The notes beneath the pieces are model-generated. The model was not told where the DNA came from and did no database searches. It saw only the letters and a program-made list of their open reading frames with translations. The position numbers and the translations under genes are program-made. A stretch of 64,000 nt of DNA from Vulcanimicrobiota bacterium (lineage in GTDB: Bacteria > Vulcanimicrobiota > Xenobia > Xenobiales > JADMJV01): positions 444,500 through 508,499 of the forward strand of contig JAHBVR010000003.1 in NCBI GenBank assembly GCA_019637395.1, read 5' to 3'. Positions 43,935-53,400 of this stretch are shown piece by piece (the first letter of the stretch is position 1; every line of letters begins with the position of its first letter).

Positions 43935-46256
43935 CTACATCGCGGCCGTGATGCGCAAAGCGCGCAGGCCAACCACGCCTTGGAGCGGTGCAATCTCAAG
44001 TTCCTCCACCGGCCCTTCCAGTTGGCCCAAGGATTGGAGATAGTCGATGTAGTCGCGGTATTCGGCCGCTTCGCGCGGGTGCGAGTAGACGATGGCGATC
44101 TTACCGGGTTGGGTCAGTCGCTCGCCGGTGTCGCGCACTTCGGCTTTGTCCAGGCGTTTCTTGATGATTTCGTAGCGCGCGTTATAAGCGCCGTCCACGT
44201 TGAATTGCTTTTCGTCCTGGGAGAAGCGGATGGAAAGAGGATTGTCCTGCACCAGCAAGAGGTGAGCCGATTCCAGCACCCGCTCCATTTCCCGCGTCCA
44301 GCGCCGGCTCTCGGCGGCGATTTCCACCATTGTCTCCAACTGCCACAGGCGGAGGTTGCGCAGGTACAGTGGATCGAAGTCGCCCTGGGGATGGATGGAC
44401 GGTCCAACGTAGAGCATGTGATCGACGCCGTCGGATTTATGTAGCTCGAAGTAGTGGGGAAAGACCTGTTGAGCTTCGATCTGACGCCGGCTCAAGATTT
44501 CGGCGGTGCGCTCCTTGAGCAAGGTCATGCTCTGCTCGTATTGCTTACGCTGTTGATAGACCAGGCCCAGTCGGGGGTCCAGGGCCTCCCGGTAAGACTT
44601 GACGGCAGCCTGCACCCGTTCGGAAAATTTGGCCAGTCTCTCGAAGAGAGGTTCGATTTCGCCCTTGAGAAACTCGATGATACGGGGCTCATCTCCCGAG
44701 TCCAGGCCATGTTCCAAATGGGCCAGCCACTGCTGGAGCCGGTAGCGCCGGCTGCTCAAGTAGGTCAGGCGCCGCTCGCCGTAGGCGTTCTCTAGAACTT
44801 CCGAGGCCAGTCGTAGCTGTAGACTGAGATCTTGCTGGATGGTAGCGTTACGGATCAGGGTGGAGTTACGTACATCAGAGGCGCCAAAGAGGGGATAAAC
44901 GTTCTGGAAGACGATGTCTTCGCCGAGTAACTCCAGGTCGTGATCGGTGCGTACCACCTCCAGGGCCTGCTGGCGGAATTTCCACTCCACGGCCGGATGC
45001 AGGGCCGTGAAGCGCTCCCGGATGACGCTCTCCACCCGTTGCTGGAAGCTATCCCAGGTGCGCCGCACGGCCAGAGCCAGTAGAGGAGTGACTTCCTGGA
45101 GCCGGTAGGGAGTGAGGTTGTTGAAGGCGTGGGCTACTCCCGAAGAAAAGGTGAAGACGCCCACTTTTTGGCCTTCAAAAAAGAGCGGCATCATCAGGTA
45201 ACTGCGCGCTCCCTTCTGAGAAGCGTCCACCATCATCTGCGAGCACAAATCAGCCTTGTGCAGGTCTTCCATAACGATGGGCCGGCCTTCGCGCAGGGTG
45301 GCCTGGCAGCGGGGGCTGAGCTTTTGATTGATGGTGGCCAGATCCACGGTGCGCCAGTCGGAGGTGGAACTCTCCCCCGGGTTTAATTCCAGCACCAGGC
45401 CGTCTCGCGATCCCATGACCAGCAGTCTAAGATCGTCGACCCCCAGGAGCATGCGGAAGTGGTTTTGAATGCGGCTGAAGCGCTGGCTATCTTGCAGCGG
45501 GTCTTTGGCCACCAGTTCCTGCTTGATGGCCGACAGGGTCATTTCTTCGGTGATATCGGTGGCCTCGTAGACAATGAGGCCGTACATCTCGAATTCCTCC
45601 AGCGGCAGAGTCTTTTTCCAAAGGTCCAGGTCATCCAGATCCATGGAAAGTTTTTCCCAGGCTTCATCCGTAATCTTAGGTAATTTCTCGGGCGTTCTCA
45701 GCTCAAAGTGATCGAAGTGAGCGCGCAACTGAAAGTAGCGAACCAGGCCGTTTTCTCCGGTTTGCTCAATGATGACGGACTTCTCGAAGGGGAACTGGCG
45801 ACCGTAGACCTGGCGAGCCACGGACAAAAACTGGAAGAGCTGGCGCAGATAGACCCAGGTCATGCCTTGGAGGAAAGGTTCGCCTCGGAATTTACCCTCG
45901 GCGTCGAGCAATTCACGGCGGAAGCGTGGCGTAGCCCAGTGTATGTCGAAACTTGAAGGGGTGGCCAGCGCGGCAAAGGAGAAACGCTGCAGACCCGCGG
46001 GCAAGACGCACGAGACCAGTGCCTCTACCAGTTCCGTATTGTCGGTCAGGGCCTGAGGGTCGAGAGGTCCCCGAAGTTCTGGGTGGGCCTGGATTTGAGG
46101 CGCCATAATCCTGGCCATGGATGCCATAGGGCCCGTGCCTTCAGTCTGTTGTGTCCAGAAATTCAGGATCGAGTCGAGGCTGGGTGTTAGTCGCATGGAG
46201 CCGGTGCGTGTCATCAGTTGAGTCACAATCTGGAGGTTCCTCTCGGGGCCGCTCAT
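43935..46256 (-). CDS. GAF-domain protein of unknown function
   Basis: 773-residue cytoplasmic protein with no membrane helix. A GAF-like region lies at about 270-400 (R-M-L-L-G-V-D-D-L-R-L-L-V, S-Y-L-M-M-P-L-F-F-E-G-Q-K-V-G-V-F). A long helical part follows with A-S-D-V-R-N-S-T-L-I-R-N, seen in large GAF proteins of Bacteroidota. No histidine kinase, GGDEF or other output domain is visible. The frame overlaps the upstream MFS gene by 116 bases; ATGs at 46214, 46196 or 46127 are alternative starts, 46127 having GAAGG upstream. The N-terminal similarity suggests the longer forms. Confidence 0.65.
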   Translation of the reverse strand: MSGPERNLQIVTQLMTRTGSMRLTPSLDSILNFWTQQTEGTGPMASMARIMAPQIQAHPELRGPLDPQALTDNTELVEALVSCVLPAGLQRFSFAALATPSSFDIHWATPRFRRELLDAEGKFRGEPFLQGMTWVYLRQLFQFLSVARQVYGRQFPFEKSVIIEQTGENGLVRYFQLRAHFDHFELRTPEKLPKITDEAWEKLSMDLDDLDLWKKTLPLEEFEMYGLIVYEATDITEEMTLSAIKQELVAKDPLQDSQRFSRIQNHFRMLLGVDDLRLLVMGSRDGLVLELNPGESSTSDWRTVDLATINQKLSPRCQATLREGRPIVMEDLHKADLCSQMMVDASQKGARSYLMMPLFFEGQKVGVFTFSSGVAHAFNNLTPYRLQEVTPLLALAVRRTWDSFQQRVESVIRERFTALHPAVEWKFRQQALEVVRTDHDLELLGEDIVFQNVYPLFGASDVRNSTLIRNATIQQDLSLQLRLASEVLENAYGERRLTYLSSRRYRLQQWLAHLEHGLDSGDEPRIIEFLKGEIEPLFERLAKFSERVQAAVKSYREALDPRLGLVYQQRKQYEQSMTLLKERTAEILSRRQIEAQQVFPHYFELHKSDGVDHMLYVGPSIHPQGDFDPLYLRNLRLWQLETMVEIAAESRRWTREMERVLESAHLLLVQDNPLSIRFSQDEKQFNVDGAYNARYEIIKKRLDKAEVRDTGERLTQPGKIAIVYSHPREAAEYRDYIDYLQSLGQLEGPVEELEIAPLQGVVGLRALRITAAM

Positions 46257-47397
46257 GTCCTGGAAGCCTGGCCATGCCCAGGGCGGCTACTCCGGCTGTC
46301 GCCCCCATGGTAGCCCACAGCCAGTTCGGGCTGTGGCGCGCGAAAAAGTAGCCCATGGTTGGGGCCGAAGTGATCAGGGCCAGGCTGACGCACAGGGCGT
46401 TGATCCCCATGGCGCGGCCCATTTTCTCGGCGGGCACCACCCGGGCTACGTAGGCATTCGCGTTGGAGAAGAGCAGCATTTCCCCGATGGTCAACCAGAG
46501 AGTGGCCAGCACCAGACCGCCGATGCCCGGCGCCACGCCCAGAGTCAGGTAGCTCAGCGCCTGACAGGCGCAGCCGGCGGCCAGCAGCCTGGGGAGGGAA
46601 TAGCCGGCCGTTAGCCGGTTCACCCAAAGATTGGTCAGTACGATCAGGCTGGTGTTGAAGAGCCAGATGTAACCTACATCGTGTTCCGAGAGATGCAGCC
46701 ACTTCACCGCATAGACGGGGCCGGCCGCGAAGAAAGTCATGAAAGACCAGAAGAACAGGCTCAGCCACAGGTACATGCGGAAAGCCGCCGGCCCGATGTT
46801 CCAGTCGACGTGGGTATTGGCGATTTTCTCCAGGGGCGGACAGACGGTCCCGGAAAGGAGCAGGAGGGCCGCCGCCGTCGCGCTGGTGGCGCCGTCCACC
46901 CAGAACAGGTAGCGATAGTCCATCTCAGCCAGGAAGCCGCCGAGGGTGGGGCCGATGCTCATCCCCAGGTTGATGGCCATGTAGTTGAGGGCGAAAGCAT
47001 CGCGCCCGTGCTCGGTCCCACCCAACCTGGCCAGCGCCGTCATGGTACTGGGGCGTCCCAGATCGGCCAGTAAGGCCAGGCCGAAGGTGCACAGCACCAA
47101 CCAGGGCAGCGAGTGGATCCAGGGGAAAGCGAACATTAACGAACCGGCGGCCAGCATCGACAGCCCCATGAGGCGGACCGGGTCGACCCGATCTGAGGCC
47201 CAGCCACCGAGGGGGCCGGATACAAAACTGCCCAATCCCCAGCAGGCGGCTACGGAACCGGCAATCTCCAGCGGCAGTCCCAGCCCGCGATGGAAATAGA
47301 GTACCAGAAATGGGAAAACCATGGCTCCCATCCGGTTGACTAGAGTGGCTCCGGCCACCCACCAGCAAGCCCGGGGAAGATGAGCGAAGCTCTTCAT
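46141..47397 (-). CDS. MFS transporter
   Basis: 418-residue major facilitator with 12 predicted helices. Signature A-S-D-R-V-D-P-V-R between helices 2 and 3 matches the MFS motif A pattern (D-R-x-G-R-x). Early helix N-R-M-G-A-M resembles drug/sugar-type exporters of the MdtH/YfcJ class. The substrate is not predictable. The C-terminal 40 residues are polar and read through the start region of the GAF gene. It starts 69 bases downstream of the acidic repeat protein on the same strand. Confidence 0.9.
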   Translation of the reverse strand: MKSFAHLPRACWWVAGATLVNRMGAMVFPFLVLYFHRGLGLPLEIAGSVAACWGLGSFVSGPLGGWASDRVDPVRLMGLSMLAAGSLMFAFPWIHSLPWLVLCTFGLALLADLGRPSTMTALARLGGTEHGRDAFALNYMAINLGMSIGPTLGGFLAEMDYRYLFWVDGATSATAAALLLLSGTVCPPLEKIANTHVDWNIGPAAFRMYLWLSLFFWSFMTFFAAGPVYAVKWLHLSEHDVGYIWLFNTSLIVLTNLWVNRLTAGYSLPRLLAAGCACQALSYLTLGVAPGIGGLVLATLWLTIGEMLLFSNANAYVARVVPAEKMGRAMGINALCVSLALITSAPTMGYFFARHSPNWLWATMGATAGVAALGMARLPGHERPREEPPDCDSTDDTHRLHATNTQPRLDPEFLDTTD

Positions 47398-47466
47398 TCC
47401 CCGGGCCTTTGGGATGAAAGGTCGGGATTCCTTATTTGCGCGCCAGAGGTCTCTGCAGAGGGTGGG

Positions 47467-47862
47467 CTAAGCGGCTTCGGCGGCCTCGTCCTCGACGCGG
47501 GGCGGCGAACTGGAAGAGGCCTCGAAGTCCTCTTCCTCGTCGTCCTCGTCATCTTCCTCGGCCGGCGCTTCCTCAGCGACGGCTTCTTCGGCCGGCGTTT
47601 CCTCTGCGACGGGTTCCTCCGCCGGCGTTTCCTCAGCGGCGGATTCCTCCGCAACGACTTCCTCAGCCGGCGCTTCCTCGGCGACGGCCTCCTCAGCCGG
47701 TGCTTCCTCGGCGACGGCTTCTTCGGCCGGCGCTTCCTCAGCCGTGGGCTCCTCCACCGCAGTTTCTTCTGACACGTCCGCTTCCGTCACTTCGGGTTGG
47801 GCGGTAACCTCTTCCGCTCCGGTGGGGCTGTCTTGGGTTTTCTCTTTGCGTTTTTTAGCCAT
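47467..47862 (-). CDS. Ala/Glu-rich acidic repeat protein
   Basis: 131-residue protein with a short basic head (A-K-K-R-K-E-K) and then about 16 tandem variants of A-E-E-A-P / V-A-E-E-T, followed by an acidic D-E-D-D-E-E-E stretch. No domain is recognised. It has a GGAGG site and ATG at 47862. The repeat also leaves an open frame on the other strand, but only this strand has a ribosome-binding site and amphiphilic sense. Such tails occur on nucleic-acid-associated proteins; the function here is unknown. The 390 bases beyond it toward 48253 hold no gene I can support. Confidence 0.7.
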   Translation of the reverse strand: MAKKRKEKTQDSPTGAEEVTAQPEVTEADVSEETAVEEPTAEEAPAEEAVAEEAPAEEAVAEEAPAEEVVAEESAAEETPAEEPVAEETPAEEAVAEEAPAEEDDEDDEEEDFEASSSSPPRVEDEAAEAA

Positions 47863-48253
47863 GGATCTGTTCCTCCGATAATTTCAGGCAATGCAGTCGC
47901 TATCCCGGGCTCCGATGAGAGCGCAGGTATAGTAGGGGGAGGCTGGATCGAGTCGTGACGGGTCGCTGCCCGGCTGGGCCGAGCACGATGGGGTAAGATT
48001 GGTCGAAATGGTCGGTGAAAACTGGGACTGCTCGGGCATTCCGAGACCTCAAACCGATTTCGGGCATGGGGATCCCTGGGGAGAGTTTGAGGCTCTGGAA
48101 TGGCCCGAGAGTGGGCCGCATTTCCAGTATAGACGCGGTTTTCCCAGCATGCAACAGCGAAATTCTGTTCGTTTTTTTGAGAAGATCAAGAAAGGTTAAC
48201 TCTGGCCCGGACGGAACCAGTTAAATGGGGGCATTTAAGGCGAGGAGGGTTAC
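47863..48253. other. gene-free intergenic stretch
   Basis: 391 bases between divergent genes. It must hold the promoters of both. Only very short open frames occur and none has a convincing start. On the minus strand CTACTATACC is a weak -10 candidate for the acidic protein. GAGGAGGG precedes the + strand gene at 48254. Confidence 0.5.
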
Positions 48254-48652
48254 ATGAGAAAGTTACTGATGGCCCTGAGCCTCCTGGTCGCGCCCACCGC
48301 CTGGGCCGATTTGCCGGACCCGGCTCAACTGAAGAAATGCGAAGCTCGCGTGGACCAGGCGATGGATGCCTACAATTCCAAGTCCTGGAAAGACTTCTTT
48401 AAAGACTTTACCAGGGGGTCGGCGGCGTTGGGCAATGAGCAGTCCTTCACCAGCATCTACCTGGACGGCTCCCAGCAAGAGTTCGGCAGCTATGAATCAC
48501 GCAGTCTGGACGAATCTCGTTCCAGCTTCAAAAAGACGGTCGGTCTGCTGATTTACAAGGCCAGGTTCAGCAAGAAGTGGGGCACTCTGAGCGTCAACTT
48601 CTTGCACGAAGAGGGCGACTGGAAGATCCAGCAACTTCGTATCGACCCGTAG
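48254..48652 (+). CDS. small secreted protein, nuclear-transport-factor-like
   Basis: 132-residue protein with a cleavable signal peptide (K-L-L-M-A-L-S-L-L-V-A-P-T-A-W-A-D). The mature domain (helix D-Q-A-M-D-A-Y-N-S-K-S-W-K-D-F-F, then beta strands to I-Q-Q-L-R-I-D) has the NTF2-like outline of DUF3887/DUF4019 proteins. GAGGAGGG gives a strong ribosome-binding site. The decarboxylase gene starts 2 bases after its stop. Confidence 0.7.
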   Translation: MRKLLMALSLLVAPTAWADLPDPAQLKKCEARVDQAMDAYNSKSWKDFFKDFTRGSAALGNEQSFTSIYLDGSQQEFGSYESRSLDESRSSFKKTVGLLIYKARFSKKWGTLSVNFLHEEGDWKIQQLRIDP

Positions 48653-48654
48653 CC

Positions 48655-50088
48655 ATGGACCCGCAGTCGGCCGCCCCTTATTTCGACAGCCTGGTGAGCT
48701 ATGTAGAGGCCGGCGTACTCTCCTTCCACATGCCCGGGCATCAGCAGGGAGCGGGAGCTCCCGGTGAGTTCGTCGACCTGATCGGCCAGGGTGCCCTGCG
48801 GGCCGACATCACCCAGGTGCAGGGGATGGACGATATCCATCGGCCTTTCGACGGTTGCCTGCGAGCCCACCAGCTGGCGGCTCAAGCCTACGGATCCGAA
48901 CGTTGCTATTTTTTGGTGAATGGTTCAACCTGCGGCAATCAGGCGATGCTGCTGGCCAGCCTTGACCCGGGCGAGGTGGTGCTGGTTCCGCGCAACGCAC
49001 ACTCTTCCACGGTGGGAGGTTTGCTGTTGAGCGAAGCCCGGCCCGTTTATTACCAGCCGCCGTTCGATGCGGAAATGGGCGTCTTCCACGTGGCCAGCCC
49101 GGACTCTGTACTGGCGGTGATGGAAAGAAATCCCGGGGCCAGAGCGCTCTTTCTGACCAGTCCCAGCTATTATGGGGCGGCCGCCGACGTGGATGCCCTG
49201 GTAGCCCTGGCCCGCCAACGGGATATGCTGGTGCTGGTGGATGAGGCCTGGGGCGCCCACCTGGCCTTTCATCCTCGGCTTCCCCGTTCGGCCGTGTGGG
49301 CCGGCGCCGATCTGGTGGTGCAGAGCAGCCACAAGCTGGTGTGCGGCCTGTCCCAGGCGGCCATGTTGCACGCCAACGGCCAGCGGGTGGACAGGGCCCG
49401 TCTGGAGTCGGTGTTGCGCCTGCTGCAAACCACCAGTCCCTCCTGTTTGCTGGTGGCCAGTCTGGACACCGCTCGCCGCCAGTTAGCCCAAGAAGGCCGG
49501 GCGCTGCTGGACCAGGTGCTGGGCCTGGCCGACCAGGCCAGGGCCGGTCTGGAGGCGGTCGGGGCCACGGTCTGGGCGCGGCGCCCGGGAGTGCATGACT
49601 GGGACGACAGCCGCTTGGTCTTTCGGCTGCCCGGCTTTAGCGGCTATGAGGTGGAGCGCCGCCTGCGCCGCGAACACAATATTCAACTGGAGATGTCGGA
49701 CAGTCACAATCTGGTCGCTTTGATCACTCCCGGCCACACCCGGCAGAGCATCGACCGCCTGCTGACGGCCGTCTCCCGGTTGGCCGGCCAGGCCCCCGAA
49801 AAATTGCCTGACGGCCGCCGGCCTCACCTGCCGGAGCTGCCGGAAAGCCGCCTGTCGCTGAAACAGGCCTTCCTGGCCCGGTGGGAAAGTGTGCCTTTGA
49901 GCAAGGCCGCAGGGCGTATTTGCGTGGATACGGTCTGTCCCTATCCGCCGGGAATTCCCTGGTTGTTGCCCGGGGAGGTCCCCAGCCCGGCCTTGATCGA
50001 AGAGCTGCAGGCGGAGTTGGCGGCCGGAGTCACCATTCAAGGTGCTTACGACCCACAATTGGAGACGGTGCGGGTGGTCAAAGAGTAA
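48655..50088 (+). CDS. Orn/Lys/Arg decarboxylase family PLP enzyme (YaaO-like)
   Basis: 477-residue fold-type I PLP enzyme: F-H-M-P-G-H-Q-Q-G at the N terminus, D-E-A-W-G-A-H for the cofactor Asp, S-S-H-K-L for the PLP lysine (about residue 227), and a C-terminal domain with V-D-T-V-C-P-Y-P-P-G-I-P. It is close in layout to B. subtilis YaaO/SpeA-type arginine or lysine decarboxylases. The substrate is inferred from the family only. It heads the same gene order seen in Bacillus: yaaO, tmk, holB, ricT. The next gene shares one base (TAATG). Confidence 0.9.
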   Translation: MDPQSAAPYFDSLVSYVEAGVLSFHMPGHQQGAGAPGEFVDLIGQGALRADITQVQGMDDIHRPFDGCLRAHQLAAQAYGSERCYFLVNGSTCGNQAMLLASLDPGEVVLVPRNAHSSTVGGLLLSEARPVYYQPPFDAEMGVFHVASPDSVLAVMERNPGARALFLTSPSYYGAAADVDALVALARQRDMLVLVDEAWGAHLAFHPRLPRSAVWAGADLVVQSSHKLVCGLSQAAMLHANGQRVDRARLESVLRLLQTTSPSCLLVASLDTARRQLAQEGRALLDQVLGLADQARAGLEAVGATVWARRPGVHDWDDSRLVFRLPGFSGYEVERRLRREHNIQLEMSDSHNLVALITPGHTRQSIDRLLTAVSRLAGQAPEKLPDGRRPHLPELPESRLSLKQAFLARWESVPLSKAAGRICVDTVCPYPPGIPWLLPGEVPSPALIEELQAELAAGVTIQGAYDPQLETVRVVKE

Positions 50089-51668
50089 TGGAACGACAGA
50101 CACTACAAATCACGGACAATCTGGAGCGCCTGCTGGACATCTTTCCCCGCACCGTGCGCAAAGGACTGGAAGCTCACGAGGATGACCTGGTCAATCTGAT
50201 CGAAGTGGTCATGGATCTCGGCCGGCTTCCCCAGGCCCGCCTGCCGGGCAGCTTTCACTACCTGACTCAGGATCCGATCACCCGGGAGGACCTGCGTTTT
50301 GTAACCGAACGCGTGGGCAGTTTCGGGCCCGACAACCGGGCCGGCATCGAAGCCACCTTGCACCGCATTTCGGCCATCCGCAACCGCACCAACGAAGTGG
50401 TGGGGGTAACCTGCCGCGTGGGCCGGGCCATCTACGGAACCGAGCACGTCATTCGCGACGTGGTCGAGTCGGGCAAGAGCATCCTGCTGCTGGGGCGGCC
50501 GGGTGTCGGTAAAACCACTTTATTGCGCGAAGTGGCTCGAGTGCTGGCCGATGACCTGGCCAAGCGTGTGGTGATCGTGGACACCTCCAACGAGATCGCC
50601 GGCGACGGGGACATTCCCCACCCTGGCATCGGTATGGCCCGGCGCATGCAGGTGCCGCACAACAGCGAGCAGCACGCCATTATGATCGAGGCGGTGGAGA
50701 ACCACATGCCGCAAGTCATCGTGGTCGACGAGATCGGCACCGAGCAGGAAGCCTATGCGGCCCGCACCATCGCCGAGCGCGGCGTCAACCTGGTGGCCAC
50801 CGCCCACGGCAACACCCTGGAAAACCTGATGCTCAATCCAACCCTCTCGGATCTGATCGGGGGGATCCAGTCGGTGACCCTGTCGGATGAGGAAGCGCGC
50901 CGGCGCGGCACCCAGAAATCCATCCTGGAGCGCAAGGCCCCGCCCTGTTTTGACGTGCTCATCGAGATCCAGGACAAAGACACCTTTGCCATTCACTCCG
51001 ACGTGGCCAACACCGTCGACTTGCTGCTGCGCGGCCAGGCCGTCAAGCCCGAGGTGCGCCTGCGCCGCGGCGCAGGCAAAGTCGAGGTGCTGCAGACCTC
51101 CAATCGCGAATTCTTGGAATATGCGGGCGGAGCTCACAGCGTCACCGTCGACGATGATGAGTTCGATCGCTATGCGGATGGCCGCCTGGCCCCGCAGCCG
51201 CCAGGCCATGAACCGCTCGAAGGAGTGCGCATCTTCCCCTATTCGGTGAGCCGCAATCGCCTGGAACGGGCCATTCGCAGCCTGGGAGTGACGGCTCAGG
51301 TGGTGCGTTCCTGGGAAATGGCCGACGTGGTCCTGACTCTGAAGGAACAGGTCAAGAAGCGCAATTTCAAGTTCGACGAACTACGCCGCCGCAACATCCC
51401 GGTTCACATCGTGCGGGCCAACACCGTTACTCAGTTGCAGGCCTTTCTCAAGCAGTATTTCCGGCTGCAGCATTTGAGCCCGGAGGAGTTCGCTCAGCGA
51501 GAGGCCAAGGAGGCCATCAAGCAGGTGCGAGAAGGCGGCCAGCCGGTGGATTTATCCCCTCAGTCGGCTCCGATTCGCAGGCTGCAACACGAATGGGCCG
51601 AGGCTGAGCAACTCAAATCGTCCAGTTTCGGGGTGGAACCCGAACGCTTCGTGCGAATCTACGCGTAG
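50088..51668 (+). CDS. Ycf45/SpoIIIAA-like AAA ATPase with R3H-like tail
   Basis: 526-residue ATPase. Walker A G-R-P-G-V-G-K-T-T (about residue 146), Walker B V-I-V-V-D-E-I-G (about 217) and A-T-A-H-G-N sensor-like motif match the SpoIIIAA/Ycf45 group found in Cyanobacteria, plastids and Firmicutes. The C terminus has R-R-L-Q-H, the R-x-x-x-H core of an R3H single-stranded nucleic-acid-binding domain. The frame is open far upstream, but the homology and the coupled ATG at 50088 set the start. It sits between the decarboxylase and tmk, so a role linked to DNA or RNA handling is likely. Confidence 0.9.
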   Translation: MERQTLQITDNLERLLDIFPRTVRKGLEAHEDDLVNLIEVVMDLGRLPQARLPGSFHYLTQDPITREDLRFVTERVGSFGPDNRAGIEATLHRISAIRNRTNEVVGVTCRVGRAIYGTEHVIRDVVESGKSILLLGRPGVGKTTLLREVARVLADDLAKRVVIVDTSNEIAGDGDIPHPGIGMARRMQVPHNSEQHAIMIEAVENHMPQVIVVDEIGTEQEAYAARTIAERGVNLVATAHGNTLENLMLNPTLSDLIGGIQSVTLSDEEARRRGTQKSILERKAPPCFDVLIEIQDKDTFAIHSDVANTVDLLLRGQAVKPEVRLRRGAGKVEVLQTSNREFLEYAGGAHSVTVDDDEFDRYADGRLAPQPPGHEPLEGVRIFPYSVSRNRLERAIRSLGVTAQVVRSWEMADVVLTLKEQVKKRNFKFDELRRRNIPVHIVRANTVTQLQAFLKQYFRLQHLSPEEFAQREAKEAIKQVREGGQPVDLSPQSAPIRRLQHEWAEAEQLKSSSFGVEPERFVRIYA

Positions 51669-51681
51669 TGGGGAGACTTTT

Positions 51682-52377
51682 GTGAGTCAAGCTTCAGGAT
51701 TCTTTATCACCTTCGAAGGTATCGAAGGCGCCGGCAAATCCAGCCTCGCCCAGGCTCTCCACGATCACCTGCACAAAGAGGGCTGGCCGGTCCGACTGAC
51801 GCGCGAGCCTGGCGGCACTAACATCGGCGAATCGATCCGCGCCATTCTGGCCAATCCCGACTTCAAAGAGATCACGCCCTTGACCGAGGTCCTCTTGCTC
51901 TCGGCCTCGCGCAGCCAGCTGGTGGAACAGTTCATTCGCCCACAACTGGGCGAGGGCAATATCGTGATTTGCGATCGCTTTTACGATTCCACTCGGGCTT
52001 ATCAAGGCTTTGGCCGGCAGGTCCACCAGCGCGAGATCCATGAATTGTCCGATATGTGTACCTGGGGAGTGAAGCCGGATCTGACGCTGCTCATCGACGT
52101 CGATCCCGAGGTCGGCCTGGGCCGGGTGCGTACTCGTTCGGTGCAATCGCTCACCCAGATGGATCGCTTCGAGAACATGGACTTTGGCTTTCATGAGCGC
52201 GTACGCGAAGGCTTTCTGGAAATTGCCCAGGACGAGCCCTCCCGTTTCCGCATTCTCGACGGCCACCTGGACTTTGACGTCTTGCTGCAAAAGGTGATTC
52301 AGATCGCCACCCGGGAATTCTCGCGGACCATTCCTCATCCGGCCAAGCTCACGTTCGATCGGACCATGCTGGACTAG
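51682..52377 (+). CDS. tmk: thymidylate kinase
   Basis: Phosphorylates dTMP to dTDP. 231 residues: P-loop G-I-E-G-A-G-K-S-S, R-E-P-G-G-T, C-D-R-F-Y-D-S-T-R-A-Y-Q-G (DR[YFH] motif), and the LID region R-T-R-S-V-Q-S-L-T-Q-M-D-R-F-E. It is about 20 residues longer than usual at the C terminus. GTG start, 13 bases after the R3H ATPase stop; holB begins 3 bases after its own stop. Confidence 0.97.
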   Translation: MSQASGFFITFEGIEGAGKSSLAQALHDHLHKEGWPVRLTREPGGTNIGESIRAILANPDFKEITPLTEVLLLSASRSQLVEQFIRPQLGEGNIVICDRFYDSTRAYQGFGRQVHQREIHELSDMCTWGVKPDLTLLIDVDPEVGLGRVRTRSVQSLTQMDRFENMDFGFHERVREGFLEIAQDEPSRFRILDGHLDFDVLLQKVIQIATREFSRTIPHPAKLTFDRTMLD

Positions 52378-52380
52378 CCG

Positions 52381-53400
52381 ATGGAAGAGGTTGTCGTCCA
52401 GCAGGCGCTGCCGCTGGGAAATTGGGACGACCTGATCGGCCACCAGGCGGAGCGGCGGCGTCTGGTTCGCGGCGGCGCCTTCGCCAGTTTGCTCTTCTCG
52501 GGACCGCCCGGTCTGGGCAAGCGGTTGCTGGCCGCCTGGTATGGGGCCCATGTCAACTGCCACCAGCCTGGTGAGGGGGCGCCCTGGAGTTGCGACTGTC
52601 CCCACTGCCGTCTGGTGCTGAAAAATACCCATCCCGACGTCTACTGGATGGAGCGCGCTGCCGGCAAACTCAGCCTGGGCGTGGGCGAAGCTCGCGAGCT
52701 GATCCACCACCTGTATTTGCGACCCTATCAGGCGCGCTCGCGGGTGTGCATCATCAGCGAAGCCGAACGGCTCACCGACGAAGCCCAGAGCGCTCTGCTC
52801 AAGACTCTGGAGGAGCCGCCCGATTCCAACCTGTTGATTCTGGTATGCAGCCAGGAATCCAGGTTGTTGCCCACGGTTCAGAGCCGCTGCCGCATTCACC
52901 GCTTTCGTCCCGTGGAAGACGCCGAGCTGATCGGTTGGCTGGAGGGGAAAGGCTGCCCTGCCGATTCGGCCGCCCGTTACGCGGGCCTGGCTCAGGGCAG
53001 TCCGGGCAAGGCCCTGCAACTCTGGGAGCAGCCCGCCCTCTGGGAGGCGTTGGAGCAACTGCTGGACGCTCTGGGCGAGTTGCCGGGGAGTTCCCTGGGG
53101 CGCTGCCTGGAACTGGCCGCCAAATGTGAGACGCTCAAAGTGCCGGGCCTGGAAGGCAGAGCCCTGCTGGAGTGGATTTTACACAGCGCCCAGGCCTATT
53201 TTCGCGATGTCCTGCTGGTGCAAGCCGGAGCGCTGCATATCATTCACCGCCACCGACTCAAGCAGTTGGAGCAATTGGCCCAGAAGAAATCCCGGGTGCA
53301 AGATTGGCTTGAGGTACTGCGAGAATCTCAGGAATATGCGGAAGCCAACGTGAACGTACGCTTGCTTCTGCAAGATTTGTTTCTCAAGTTGCGCAAGTGA
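52381..53400 (+). CDS. holB: DNA polymerase III delta' subunit
   Basis: Clamp-loader subunit of the replicative polymerase (339 residues). Seen: P-loop variant G-P-P-G-L-G-K-R, the zinc-binding cluster C-D-C-P-H-C, S-E-A-E-R-L-T-D-E-A-Q-S-A-L-L-K-T-L-E-E-P-P and S-R-C (sensor). Together with tmk and ricT it keeps the Bacillus-type order. The stop overlaps the ricT GTG by 4 bases. Confidence 0.95.
   Translation: MEEVVVQQALPLGNWDDLIGHQAERRRLVRGGAFASLLFSGPPGLGKRLLAAWYGAHVNCHQPGEGAPWSCDCPHCRLVLKNTHPDVYWMERAAGKLSLGVGEARELIHHLYLRPYQARSRVCIISEAERLTDEAQSALLKTLEEPPDSNLLILVCSQESRLLPTVQSRCRIHRFRPVEDAELIGWLEGKGCPADSAARYAGLAQGSPGKALQLWEQPALWEALEQLLDALGELPGSSLGRCLELAAKCETLKVPGLEGRALLEWILHSAQAYFRDVLLVQAGALHIIHRHRLKQLEQLAQKKSRVQDWLEVLRESQEYAEANVNVRLLLQDLFLKLRK

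Noticed and set aside
47436-47807. Arg/Pro-rich open frame on the + strand over the acidic protein
   Set aside because: Any Ala/Glu GC-rich repeat leaves the opposite strand open; the - strand has the ribosome-binding site and a protein-like start.
51694-53058. 454-codon open frame antisense to tmk and holB
   Set aside because: Both + strand genes are certain and in conserved order.
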